Positions 22,599 to 32,783 of a stretch of DNA of 64,000 nt are shown here, in pieces (position 1 is the stretch's first letter; the number at the start of each line of letters is the position of its first letter). The translations under genes and the position numbers were made by a program. The stretch lies in assembly GCA_022836615.1 (NCBI GenBank), contig MU405312.1, positions 62,001 through 126,000 of the forward strand, written 5' to 3'. Source of the stretch: Annulohypoxylon bovei var. microspora (lineage: Eukaryota > Ascomycota > Sordariomycetes > Xylariales > Hypoxylaceae). The notes under the pieces are model-generated. The model saw only the letters and a program-made list of their open reading frames with translations. It was not told where the DNA came from and did no database searches.

Positions 22599-22889
22599 GC
22601 GATGAGACTTGGACGGAATTGGTGGCGAGTTTTCCCACTAAGATCAGATGCTGAAAATCTGCGTGGAAGTGGCCGTCGATACCTTCGTTTAGATATGATG
22701 TTATTGTTAAAATGAGACGATTTAGGTGACATTTATTTGGGTCAACACGGTGTAAACTGAGACCACCTGCATGGCACACTGTGAGAGACAGGGGGCTGAA
22801 CGGGTGGCTGAAAGGGTGGCTAGACAGGTGCGCGAACCGCCAGCCGGATGGTGGTGAGTGGTTTCGTGGGATGAGAAAAGAAACAAAAA
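22599..22889. other. 3' flank of the A-T-R gene
   Basis: Non-coding sequence with several GGGTGGCT/A copies at about 22800-22820. No gene is seen apart from the tRNA-like remnant just downstream. Confidence 0.4.
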
Positions 22890-22965
22890 CAGGAGATCGG
22901 GGAATCGAACCATCGACCTCCGGCTAAACTCGGGATATTGTGCCACCCGAACGGGTGGCCTCGCG
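22885..22965 (-). other. tRNA-like remnant with Pol III A-box and B-box motifs
   Basis: On the minus strand a perfect B-box (GGTTCGATTCC, 22901-22911) is preceded by an A-box-like TGGCACAAT (22937-22945) and followed by a T5 run (22885-22890), a Pol III stop signal. The A-to-B spacing is shorter than in a normal tRNA, the T stem pairs poorly, and the 3' acceptor strand GATCTCC has no partner at the 5' end. A CCACCCG/CGGGTGG hairpin sits just 5'. I read this as a decayed or tRNA-derived element (for example a SINE head), not a working tRNA gene. Confidence 0.3.
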
Positions 22966-23039
22966 TTTTATATATTCTCGTTTTCGGATTAAATAATCGA
23001 AAATAATTATCGCACGATCACTTATTCCTCGCTCTTTTG

Positions 23040-23958
23040 CTAGCCATCTAATGCTCGGTCAGGGTCAGCCAGCCACTCTCGAATCCTATCCAAGCCGAAA
23101 AGATCATGCTCCTTGTCGGAAAACATCACTGGCTTTTCGTGGTTACACCAGCCGGGCGTCCCCCCTTCCATGAGCCTTCCACCAAACGGCCGACAGGATC
23201 CAAAATCAATCAGTACTGGCAAATTATCTTTATCCAGTAGTATGTTGCTTGGTTTCAAGTCGTTGTGCGCCAATCCGGCCTGGTGCAGGTGAAAGATTGC
23301 TGACTCAAGCTCCTCCATGAAGCGCTGTGAGTCTATAGTGCCATTCTTATCCTTATCCTTGTCCATTTGCCACAAGAAAAAATCAGTGAGACTGCACTTG
23401 TGACGCTCCAGAACGATTCCCGCTAGACGTCTATCTCTCTTTAGGCAGCCATAGTACTGAATTATATTCTTGTGCTGGATGCTCGAGACTTGCTCCATGA
23501 TCTGAGCCTCTCCCACTATATCAAGCAGAGTTAATAAGGGTGTTTTGCGAGAAGGAGTGGCGAGACAATCGGCATGCCAGATACTTACAGAAAACGTCAC
23601 GAATCCACCCGCGGGGGTCGGAGGTCTCATACGTGAGAAGGGAAGGTCTCTTGATGTATAACTCGTTATCCGGCTTTTCAGCTGTTGCCATTTCCTTAAG
23701 GCTAACTCCTTCAGGTATCTCTGGGTAAATATCCGCGTCCGGGATTCTTCGCATCGCTTCTTTTACCTCTGCAATGTTGACATCGGGCCTAGGCTTGAAT
23801 ATTTGCGCGAAATATGCCTCTCCATTCCGATAGAACTTCCAGAAAGTAGTATATTCGCCATCCGACTCACCCTCGTTATGCACTCCCGTCGCGCCGTCGA
23901 GATCGGTGAACGCTTGAATGTCATGAGGAGGGCCAACATCATCGTCTACAGTTGCCAT
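23040..23958 (-). CDS. Small protein kinase-like protein
   Basis: Two exons (23589-23958 and 23040-23515) separated by a 73-nt intron give 281 residues. The start is the ATG at 23958; an upstream in-frame TTG is not used. The N-terminal third is acidic and lacks a recognisable glycine-rich loop. A possible ATP-binding Lys lies in LYIKRPSL, with the C-helix Glu in GEAQIMEQ. The C lobe shows AGLAHNDLKPSNILLD (catalytic loop with HND in place of HRD) and VLIDFGSC (DFG). After the activation segment GGTPGW it ends within about 45 residues, so the lower C lobe is much reduced. This layout is common among expanded, poorly characterised fungal kinase families. It may be active, since Asp, Lys and Asn of the catalytic loop are kept. 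No link to the neighbouring A-T-R gene beyond position is shown. Confidence 0.72.
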
Positions 23959-25449
23959 GGTCTGGAAAGGTAAGGGAGGAAAAGAGAAATTGATGTGGAG
24001 GATATCAAGGTCGAGTGTAATGCAGGCTGCCTGAGGGTTGGTAGAGAAAGTCAAGATTGATATATGGAAATGAAAGCTTTAAGAAGAAGGGTGTTGTAAA
24101 TGATTGTTTCATTTGTGAGTGTGAGGCAGCCTCGCCGGAGGTAATACTAGATTGATGCACTTCTATCCACCAACAACCGGCCAATCGACCAATGACAACA
24201 CCCCGCTCGGTATTAATTAGACAATTATGCAGCACGTCTTCGAGAGAATGCTTACGGCAAGGCCACAAGATCCCAGGTTTGTTGGTGATTATCTTCAAAA
24301 CCACAGGCTTCAAACCTCGCCAAGCCAGGCTGTTGCGCTTCGATGTTAAGCGTAATGTAATGCTTGATGATATGTGACCACAAGGCCGGTTTCACCAGAT
24401 AATCAAGCCGTAGCCATTCAATTCAAACTGGTTGGTGATTTGTATCTTTTTCCACTTCCTTTAATCCATTCAACAAAGTTGAGCTGCCGGTCTATTAGCC
24501 TACTTCATGTATTTGTGAAATAGACTTTTTCATTTATTATAATATTATTTGTCCTAGAAGTTCCTCATGTATGATCTAATATTACTATCTACCTACCTAA
24601 GACTTCATGAGTATTTCTGTATCAATACGCAACGAAAATGTGAGGGGGGTGGAGGATATAAAAAGCTATTAACAGATTGCTGTAAGCGCAAAGTGACATC
24701 GTGCTTACCTGGGTACCAATTTTAGAATTTTGTTTTGTGCTTAGCAATCATCTTTGATAGGGCAAATAAGCCTTCATATTTGGAGCAAAAGGAGTGGCGC
24801 ATGAGCTAGTAATGTGATAAAGGGGTAACTGTGTGAGCTTCTGTCAGGGGCTGGCCCGTAGTTTATGGCTGTGTCACAGAGTGAGAGGCTGGAGTGCAAG
24901 AGGCTCGCCAGAGGCTCGCTAGTAGGTAGATATGTGGGATTATTAACGCCTAATCCTTTTCTAAACTCTTGGGGCCTTTGGCCCCTTTATATATACAGCT
25001 GGTAGCTTGCCGGTGGGGCGCTGCTAGGCAGCTCCGCACGCTAGGCCCTGACAGCTTCTATCAAGGCAAGGACACTATTCGTTAAGAATATGTGCGACGA
25101 AGGCCGCAACAGAGACACTTAAACCATTATTTTGAGAACACTGCTGATAAAGTACTAGTTTAGATGTTGATGTTTGACATCCTAATATTGCGAATCCATG
25201 TTACAGTACAGAGTGATGATAGCCTGTTTGCATCTCCCCTTTTTGAAAGTGCATTTTTATTTATTTAACACTCATGTCTCCTTTTGTTTATGTCCAGCCC
25301 TTAATCGCATCACCGAAGCCGATATACTCCAGCAACCAATTATTGATCATACATCTCCTGATATACTCTGGCTTCTCAGATTATTAAGGAATATATGCCT
25401 TGATGCTATGAGTACAAGACAATTATTGAGTGCTTAAGTTCCACGTGTA
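23959..25449. other. AT-rich intergenic region
   Basis: About 1.5 kb between the kinase-like start and the 3' end of the CFEM-like gene. The part at 24480-25200 is notably AT-rich. I see no exon-like sequence, RNA gene or tandem array. Confidence 0.45.
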
Positions 25450-26091
25450 TCACCACGAAAGACCGAGGACCGATGCTATAAACGCGACAATGTATAGATA
25501 TACTCGTTTTCCCTCACTCGACATTGCTGCAAGATTTGATGATGGTATTGGGCTAAGGGCTGTCTCCAATGCTACCGACATTGACGGCGTTGAGGTCACA
25601 GTCCGAGTGATGGTAGCGGTAGCATTCGCTGTGGCTAGTGAAGTCGCATTACCGGCTATTAGGGTGTACGATGGAATTAGTATAACCCCCCTTGAAGTTG
25701 TATCGAATTCGCCCTCGAGTCTCCTTTAGCGACTGAATTCCAACTCACCGTTTTTGCCAGAGCTCCCTAGGCCACAATACGAGGAAAATACGTCTAAGGC
25801 CTGGCTTGCCGCGGTCATAGGACCGGTAGAGCACCGTGAGGCCACGCTGGTACTGATGATACCGTTCATCTTGGACGAGCTGGCGGTACAGAAGCAAGAA
25901 TACGAGGTTGTTCTGCCGTCGTCACCACAACCTCGATCCATATCTCGGACGATAAAACTCAATGGAACCTCGGCACATTGAGGAAGAGATGCGTAAGCTG
26001 GGATTTGGTCAATGAAGACATGTTGGCTAGCAACAAAGACGGCGAAGGCGACAAGGAGGAGGTGAAGGACAGGGACAGAGAGTGACAGCAT
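25450..26091 (-). CDS. Secreted cysteine-rich CFEM-like protein with C-terminal hydrophobic anchor
   Basis: Two exons (25749-26091 and 25450-25655) around a 93-nt intron with GTGAGT donor, CTAAT branch site and TAG acceptor give 182 residues. A strong signal peptide (VPVLHLLLVAFAVFVAS) precedes a Cys-rich domain with six cysteines: PQC, RGC, SCFC, SRC and SYC. The spacing resembles the CFEM-type extracellular domain, but two of the usual eight cysteines are missing, so I call it CFEM-like. Exon 2 encodes a Ser/Thr/Ala-rich spacer and ends with a hydrophobic segment (VYLYIVAFIASVLGLSW). That is the layout of a GPI-anchored or tail-anchored wall protein. Without the intron the frame would stop early at 25726 and lose the anchor. 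It is divergent from a plasma-membrane-type protein. Function is unknown; roles in adhesion, iron or host interaction are guesses. Confidence 0.72.
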
Positions 26092-26718
26092 CGTGTTTGG
26101 TAGTCGTTGTTCTAAGAAGGTATGGGGGCGTGAATTTCCATAGGATAGCGACGAAGGAGAGAATGGCTTCGAAAATATACCTACCGAGGTGACCGGTAGG
26201 ACTCTGACGACATGCAAGTCAATTGAAGTCCTAGGGACCTGAGTTTCAGATATAAGCATGGATGGGGGACGCCGATAGAGCCTCACCTTGAATTGGCCTA
26301 TCAATTGAGAATATCCAATTATAGCGCGGATTGGCCGGTGAGATTTCTGGGGGTCGGTAGGGCTGAGGGTGTCACAGCCGGTTGGAAAAGTAACGCTGTG
26401 GACCGAAGATCTTATGTAATAGAGCTGAGCACCTGGCAGTCCCATTAGTTGTTCAGCTTATGCAGGGGCTCAACTCCAATCCTTACCTACCTAGTACTCA
26501 ACGGCGACTCGTATGAAGGGTCTGACTGTGAAGTTTAATTATCGTTCCCGTTATTATACCCGGTGGCGCCGATGGGGGCCAACGAATTGAGAATTGCCAG
26601 TAGGTGAAAGAACTGTGACCTACATACATATACCAATAGAAAATGTAACGCAATCCGCTCCCTTTGAAGTCGACGGGTCAATTATGGTAGAACGATAACA
26701 CTCAATCGTATCGAGACC
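26092..26718. promoter_or_regulatory. Divergent promoter region of the two surface-protein genes
   Basis: A 627-bp region between the CFEM-like gene (minus) and the four-helix membrane protein (plus). The minus-strand frame stays open upstream of the CFEM-like start to 26445, but it lacks an ATG context or composition that would argue for coding. No specific regulatory site is recognised. Confidence 0.4.
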
Positions 26719-28071
26719 ATGACTAAGGCCAAACCCCTATTTCACCCAGTACATCATTTGCGTAGAATCGGGAGCTCCTTCTCTAGCCTCAAGAGTCTCG
26801 ACGATCGTGGTATGCCCTCGACACGGACACTTCTGGTCTCGTTGATCAGTTTCGTCCTCTGCTTATTGCTCGGCACCGTAGCCGCGGTGAATAAACAGTT
26901 ACCAGATGTCCAGATCATAGTTTCAAGCATACTATTCGCGCTTGTTACTTTCCTCTTCTTCCTAGATTGGTTGAATCGTCGACGGGCAAATGCTAGAGGC
27001 TTGGGTCCTGTACCGGCATACGCGAGGAATCTAGGAAATACAGTCATCACGACGATGGTCACGCTGATTGCCATCCCTCTGCTGTATATGTACACTTGGT
27101 ATCCTGCCCTCAACCAAGATGTCATCACAATCACGAAGGACACTGTGGTATGATCATTACCTCTTGATTGGCCACCTCCGGAGCTTTAGCTGATCGTATT
27201 ATCGAGTGTAGGACCATGCGTACTTTCCATCGATAACACTGTTTCAGCGCGAGGATTGGACGTCTCAGGGGACTCTAGATGTCTCTCGAGCTCCGCCTAA
27301 ATGCTTTATCGACTGGGCAGAGGAGGGTGCGCCGAGTTGCGGATTAAGCAACTCGCAACGTCTACCTTGTCGCTGCGAGGATCGCTGGGAAGAGAGTATC
27401 GGGAACTATACTTGGCGTGGAACCAAATATCGGACACTGACGTTGGTCTCATCGAAGGCTTTATTATGTACCGTGCCTACTACGTTTATGCTAGCGCAGG
27501 CCTTCATGTGGTGTATGATGACCTCCAGGTACCATTTACCATTTTCAGGCTATGGATGTTGACAGATACTAGATGACTCTAGCAAAGCTATCAACGACTC
27601 TTCGCGCCTCCTATCACCTAGCCTCTCAGTCGCCATATACGATCCCACACTCAACCTCACCGAGGCTCTGGAGAACGATTACACGAGGCCAATCCTCATC
27701 AACGCGAATGGGATGGTCGCGGTTAATCTGGGCCTGAACTATAGACAAGCTCGCGGCAGGGCCCCGGCGTACGATTACGATATCTCGTTGTCGACGATCC
27801 CCTCCCTAGAGATGCAGTGCGACGTGGGATCCGATACAGAGCAAGCTACAGGGCCTTGTTTTCTGTCTCTGTGGATTCAGTTTCCAACATTTGAGCGACA
27901 GGTTTCTACTCAGGGGTACGCCATGAGTTGGCCGGTAAGTGTTGACGAATCGAGACAGATCTAGTTCGTGTGTTAATGAGTTGTTAGGATGTCATTGCTT
28001 CTGCTGGATCTTGGCTCTCGTTGTTCCAGATTGTAAGTTGGATACTCTCTGGGCTTGCTTTGCAGGCGTGA
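26719..28071 (+). CDS. Unrecognised four-helix membrane protein with Cys-containing extracellular domain
   Basis: I do not recognise a characterised family. Five exons fit best: 26719-27147, 27248-27395, 27458-27510, 27566-27934 and 27988-28071, totalling 360 residues in frame. The boundaries around 27396-27565 are the least certain. A basic N terminus is followed by three membrane segments (about residues 37-58 LLVSLISFVLCLLLGTV, 66-86 IIVSSILFALVTFLFFL, 110-130 VITTMVTLIAIPLLYMY). Next comes a domain of about 200 residues with several cysteines (CFIDWAEEGAPSC, PCRCED, MQC, GPCF) and probable N-glycosylation sites such as NLT. A final hydrophobic helix (SLFQIVSWILSGLAL) ends the protein. The cysteines and glycosylation sites suggest the domain faces outside the cell or the ER lumen. 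The divergent partner is a secreted Cys-rich protein, so a shared surface role is possible but unproven. Confidence 0.65.
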
Positions 28072-29459
28072 GTATACGGATATAATTACCTACCTAGATA
28101 CTCTAGATAGGAACCTAGGTACCTAGGCATTATGTGAGTAGGTAGTACCTAGTATAATTTGTATAACATTTTGAGACATACTGAAACATACTGCCTTCAA
28201 ATCGGTTACCTTGAAGAAAAGAGAAATGATATAGAATCAATTCATGTTGAATAATTCCAAGTTAGTTACACAATTTCATCTAAACGCGTCTACGGTTGAA
28301 GTACATAGTACATTATGTATGTACCTACTTTCAACATCAATGATTGAATCATCTAGCGAGATTAGGTGGCTGTGCGAATTCAAGCCACATCCATTTTCGG
28401 TTCCTCGGTTTCCACATTGACGTCGATCCCGCAGTCCGAGAAGACCACAGCTAATCTCTGATTCTAATGTCAGAAACTCTACCTTTGTATGCCATCGTTT
28501 CCCAACAGCTCTTCAATATATCGTTCGAGGTCACCTAAAGCCTGCAAGCCTCATTAGTTACTCCTTCTTGAAACGTCTAAATGGCGCCAACGCTACTTGA
28601 TGTGCGGCATGTATGCTGCCGTCGCTCTTCGACGAACATTATGCCGCCATCCCCCTAACTCTGGTCTACGGTAAATCGTTACCTAACTCCCTAGCCAGCC
28701 AAACACCACTCTCCCTTTGCCTTTGGTTGAATTTCTCTAAAATGATGTAAGTATGTTAATCTGGAGCTATTCTAACCCTTTGATTCCTCCGTTTTGCATC
28801 TGACCAACGTAACACGCCTCTGATATCATCGCCTTCATGCTGTTCATCAAGACCCCCCGTTTCTCCTCAGGCGGCTGATTATCCTACCCGGAGATTTACC
28901 GTCAAACGTTCTATGTACTAACCCAATTCGGACTAGCCTCTTATGAAAATTTAGACCTTGTGCTACGAACGGTACGAACCTTGGAAGTACGAGGCGGGGT
29001 TTTCTTTCCAGGTGTCCCGGGCCTTCTGGAAGCAAGATTTGCGCTGTCTTCAGCAGTACCTTCAGTACCTACCTAAGTATGACCACCTCCAACGGCCTAC
29101 CGCAGACAAACAAGCAGTACCTACCTCCATAGTAGGCCTGTACTGTAACAACAGTCTAGGCAGGCAGCCTACAGCTTTCCCGCCCCAACCCGCCTAGCAC
29201 GCCTAGCACGCCTAGCCCGCCTTCTCCCAAACTGTATACACCGCGCGCCGCCTCTTGATTTTCCAAACACCTCCGAACCCGAACGCTTCAATAAAATCAA
29301 AACACAAACACCCCGAAAACAATTTTCACCGACCAACAGATCCGACGCGCAAATTTATTTAATTGACCACGAAATCGACTCTATCTCTACTCGCCGCATT
29401 CTAGAATACCGATCATATATTTCTTTAAGATATCGAATTCTCGCGCATCGATATAAACA
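28072..29459. promoter_or_regulatory. Intergenic region upstream of H2A.Z
   Basis: About 1.4 kb. It contains dense CTAGGTAC-type motifs at 28088-28150, a possible small minus-strand gene (separate entry), and the H2A.Z promoter with pyrimidine-rich sequence and repeated GCCTAGCACGCCTAGC units at 29195-29220. Confidence 0.4.
28479..28735 (-). CDS. Possible small multi-exon gene, unrecognised
   Basis: Three short minus-strand segments look coding. The last (28479-28541) reads ALGDLERYIEELLGND and stops at TAG. It is preceded by a 55-nt candidate intron (28542-28596) with a GTAGCG donor, an ACTAAT branch site and a TTGCAG acceptor. The next segment (28597 to about 28624) reads GSIHAAHQ in the matching phase. 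A third, near 28690-28735, reads KFNQRQRESGVWLAR after a good TTTTAG acceptor. The join between the second and third segments needs a weak GTTAGG donor, and I found no convincing start codon. It could be the 3' end of a small conserved gene or a chance open frame with splice-like signals. Confidence 0.28.
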
Positions 29460-30525
29460 ATGGCTGGCGGAAAAGGCAAATCAGCCGGCGGCAAGAGCTC
29501 AGGTGGAAAGACTTCGGCTGCCGAGGGTCCCAAGAAACAACAGAGCCATTCTGCCCGCGCCGGACTTCAGGTAAGTTATTATTATACTATTGAAGTATCA
29601 TATTGTTTGTCGTGATGCACCGCAATTATTTTCAATTTTTTCCGGATTGTCGAGACGTCTCCATATCTCCAACCCCGAGCTCCTCATCCGTATCCATCAA
29701 CATCGTGCCCCTCGATCCGTAGAATGACGCGCACCTTCATTCACACAACACAACAACACGTACCATCACCGAACCATCCCGAGCTATATAACGAACTTGA
29801 ATCTCGACTATGGGATTTAGTAGTAATCGCTTAATAATGACGGTTGCGCCTATCATTCGTCACTTTCGACTTCGACCTGAAAGACTTGCATCACGCTCAT
29901 CGAAAATGACTTGGAGATATTGCGATGGAATGCGACAATAACAACACTTCTCAACCCACGACTTGGTGCATTATTGACTCGATGTTTTACATTTTGACCG
30001 TGGCCGATTTTTTCAATAATTTTTAAATGTTACTTACGACGTGAAAGTCACCTATGACATGAAATTTTACTAATATGTCAACCACATGTATAGTTCCCTT
30101 GCGGTCGTGTCAAGCGTTTCCTAAAGCAAAACACCCAAAACAAGATGCGCGTCGGTGCCAAGGCTGCCGTCTATGTTACCGCTGTGCTCGAGTATCTGAC
30201 TGCAGAAGTTCTCGAGCTTGCAGGAGTGAGTCACCCTCTTTATCCTCTTTATCTGCCTTCTTTGTGCTACGTTGCCACCTCTTGACTATCCGTACCTTTC
30301 ATCTAATCCCGAACACCCGCTAACTTGTCTGCATAGAACGCCGCCAAGGATCTCAAGGTCAAGCGTATCACGCCTCGCCATCTCCAACTTGCCATCCGCG
30401 GCGACGAAGAACTGGATACTCTGATTCGCGCAACCATTGCCTTCGGCGGTGTCCTACCCCACATCAACCGCGCCCTACTGCTCAAGGTCGAGCAGAAGAA
30501 GAAGAACAAGGCAATCGAGGCATAA
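29460..30525 (+). CDS. htz1: Histone variant H2A.Z
   Basis: H2A.Z replaces H2A in nucleosomes flanking promoters; it is deposited by SWR1-type remodellers and affects transcription and genome stability. Three exons (29460-29570, 30094-30225, 30337-30525) join to 143 residues. The N-terminal tail MAGGKGKSAGGKSSGGK is lysine/glycine-rich, offering acetylation sites. The histone fold follows: RAGLQFPCGRVKRFLK, then AAVYVTAVLEYLTAEVLELAG, then KRITPRHLQLAIRGDEELD. The variant-specific features are DEELDTLI with ATIAFGGVLPHI, in place of the canonical H2A sequence. The canonical C-terminal SQEL motif is absent, as expected. The first intron is 523 nt, the longest in this window, and the second 111 nt. 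Start and stop are unambiguous. Confidence 0.96.
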
Positions 30526-32159
30526 GCTACCTACGACCTTAGCTTATTCGACTTTCCCGTGTGCACGCTCTTTCGTTTCTAGCTGTCGTTGATGCGTGGG
30601 ACGAGTTTGGAAGTGGGCAGTACGGTCTTCCCGACTTACGACGGTTGATTATGACGACAAATTCTGGGGGTCTAATTCGTTTTACGGAATCATGGTCGCG
30701 CTGAGGTTTTCCAGCTCTGGGTTTGGCCCTGCGTGTTGAAGGTTCTCCCTTAGGAGATTCAAGAACGGGGTGAAAAGGTGCTCAGGAGAGGTGCTGACAA
30801 GGAGGGTATTCGGACAGGCTAGCTAAGGCGATTCCTATTAGGGATAAGTCAAAGTGCAGACTGCGTCCTACCTTTTCAAAGCCTTGCTAGATGCGACAAA
30901 TAATACTACACTGCTTCGACTTTAACTTGATTTTTAACATCTGATATTGAAGTGACGTGAGATTCTTGGATCGGACAATTATACCAAGCCTTTATCCAAG
31001 TCACTAGAACAGTCGACTAGTCGACTAGTAGATTATTATTTAAGTATTTTATTATCACACCGTGGTTTTCGGTTTTATTTGAATATCTTGGAAAGGTCTT
31101 ACGAGTACCTAACCTAGGTACCTACCTAAGTAGGCGGGATGGGATGAGACTCCAGGTAATGAGCCCGCATATTGATCACATTGCCTACCACTACCATTTC
31201 CATGTCCTGTCTTTCGGTTCAGGCTGGCTGGTTTTCGTAGTGAAATCTTTTCTCGTTATCTTATAAGTCTGCTTTTATATTTACATTGGAAGGTGTTTGG
31301 ATCCGCCCAACCCGCGTATTCAGGTAGCAAATTTGCGGTTTCGTACAAAAAGACAGCTAGGCTTTTCTTCTTCTCTTCTCTCGTCAGACCCGGGAAGAAC
31401 ATTCTCATGACCATCGAATCTGTGTTTATGGGGTAGAATTTTGTGGTGGTGGAATATTTGATGAATGGGTTGACCACTCCCCCCTTTTTCATCCCTTACT
31501 GCTATCCTAAAATCCATAGCAACTGCATATTCAGTGTCCCACACTCGTTATGGTGATCGTTGCTTTGTTATGGACATATGGGAGAAATCTAGTTGACGAC
31601 CCCTTGAATATATACCACCGTCATTTCTGCCAAGCTCATCTGGCTCATGTCGATTTGAAGATTTGGAATCTAGGATGTGTAAGTCTCATTTCTAGAGGCT
31701 AATTATTAAAACCTGGACTACGTCGATGATTTGTTCACGTATGTAGGAGTTGAATATGTGTAAATATGTTCCGAGTTGTTACTAAGAAAATGTCTCCTTG
31801 TTATTCAGGCTTCAAGTCGGTGACCTGAGCTGAATGACTAAACCGACGGAAGTCTCGTCTTCAAAGACCACGATGTTAAGATACAATATGGGCGACTGTG
31901 AACGATATATAGTAGGGTGCCTTCCTAGGTACGCTTCCAAAGCTTATTTACCTAGGCATGTACGTAAGTACCCATTGACTCTATTCCGAATCTGTCTCTT
32001 GAGCCGCAACACCAGCCGCATTCCACTTTTCAATAGACAGGTTGGTACCTACCTACAAGTGTACTTGAAACTAAAACTTTGTTGATTTACAAAATTTCAA
32101 CACACATCCTGCCTGATCCCTAGCCTGACCATAATTCATTACCAAATCCCGCCGGCACA
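30526..32159. other. Intergenic region
   Basis: About 1.6 kb following H2A.Z. It includes an inverted-repeat-like GTCGACTAGTCGACTAG at 31013-31029 and CTAGGTAC-type motifs at 31108-31135 and 31924-31970. No gene is supported; small open frames lack protein character. Confidence 0.4.
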
Positions 32160-32783
32160 ATGGACGTTTCTGACATCCATACATCATCAGTTCCTTATTA
32201 TTTGCAGACCTTCATAGAGGGTCGTTCGGATCTTCTTGAGCCTGACTCCGACTCCGAGATGGATGCTTCAAGCACCTCTTCAATCTTGTTCGACACCCCG
32301 TACGGGCTAAGGGTGACAAAATTCGAGGAAGGCGGAGGTGTACGGATCTCAATCAGCCTGGACCCCTCGCTCGCCAACGCCGGTGTCGACTCTGAGGCAG
32401 ATAGTCACGACTATTCTATCTTCCCTTCGTGGGAGACGTCTTTCTTCTACGAAGGGTCCGATGAAAAAGACTATAATTTCCTCTTCGATAGTTATCCTGC
32501 TATAGCTAACGACTTCGACGACTGGAGAGCTGACGCTCAAATCGATTTCGATCAACGACTGCACGATATACCTGAAGAAGAGTGTTATCTTTCCGGTCCC
32601 GAGGTTCTCATGGGTTGGAAAATCCAAGGTTTTCTCATGGCATGCTGGTTGGTGCTACAACCCAACATCAGTAGTGTCGAGTACACCACGAGTTGGTATA
32701 TGTATGAACTCACCAAGGATAATTTGGATCGGCATTTTTTCAATCTACTCTCAAGCAATGAAGAACCGTCCGAATATTATTGA
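32160..32783 (+). CDS. Acidic protein of unknown function
   Basis: I do not recognise this protein. One uninterrupted frame from the ATG at 32160 encodes 207 residues and is the best open frame in a long AT-rich stretch. It is strongly acidic, with clusters such as EPDSDSEMD, SDEKDYN and IPEEEC, and has many aromatic residues. There is no signal peptide, coiled coil or cysteine pattern. A single moderately hydrophobic stretch (GFLMACWLVLQP) near residue 160 could be a buried helix. Codon use and a CACAATGG-type start context are compatible with a real gene, but no homology can be claimed. It may be a lineage-specific orphan. Confidence 0.5.
   Translation: MDVSDIHTSSVPYYLQTFIEGRSDLLEPDSDSEMDASSTSSILFDTPYGLRVTKFEEGGGVRISISLDPSLANAGVDSEADSHDYSIFPSWETSFFYEGSDEKDYNFLFDSYPAIANDFDDWRADAQIDFDQRLHDIPEEECYLSGPEVLMGWKIQGFLMACWLVLQPNISSVEYTTSWYMYELTKDNLDRHFFNLLSSNEEPSEYY

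Noticed and set aside
26092..26445. Minus-strand open extension upstream of the CFEM-like start
   Set aside because: It would place a long polar segment before a strong signal peptide, so the ATG at 26091 is the better start.
27301..27576. A separate 91-residue plus-strand open frame
   Set aside because: Only its middle part (from 27458) fits, as an exon of the four-helix membrane protein. The ends are intron sequence.
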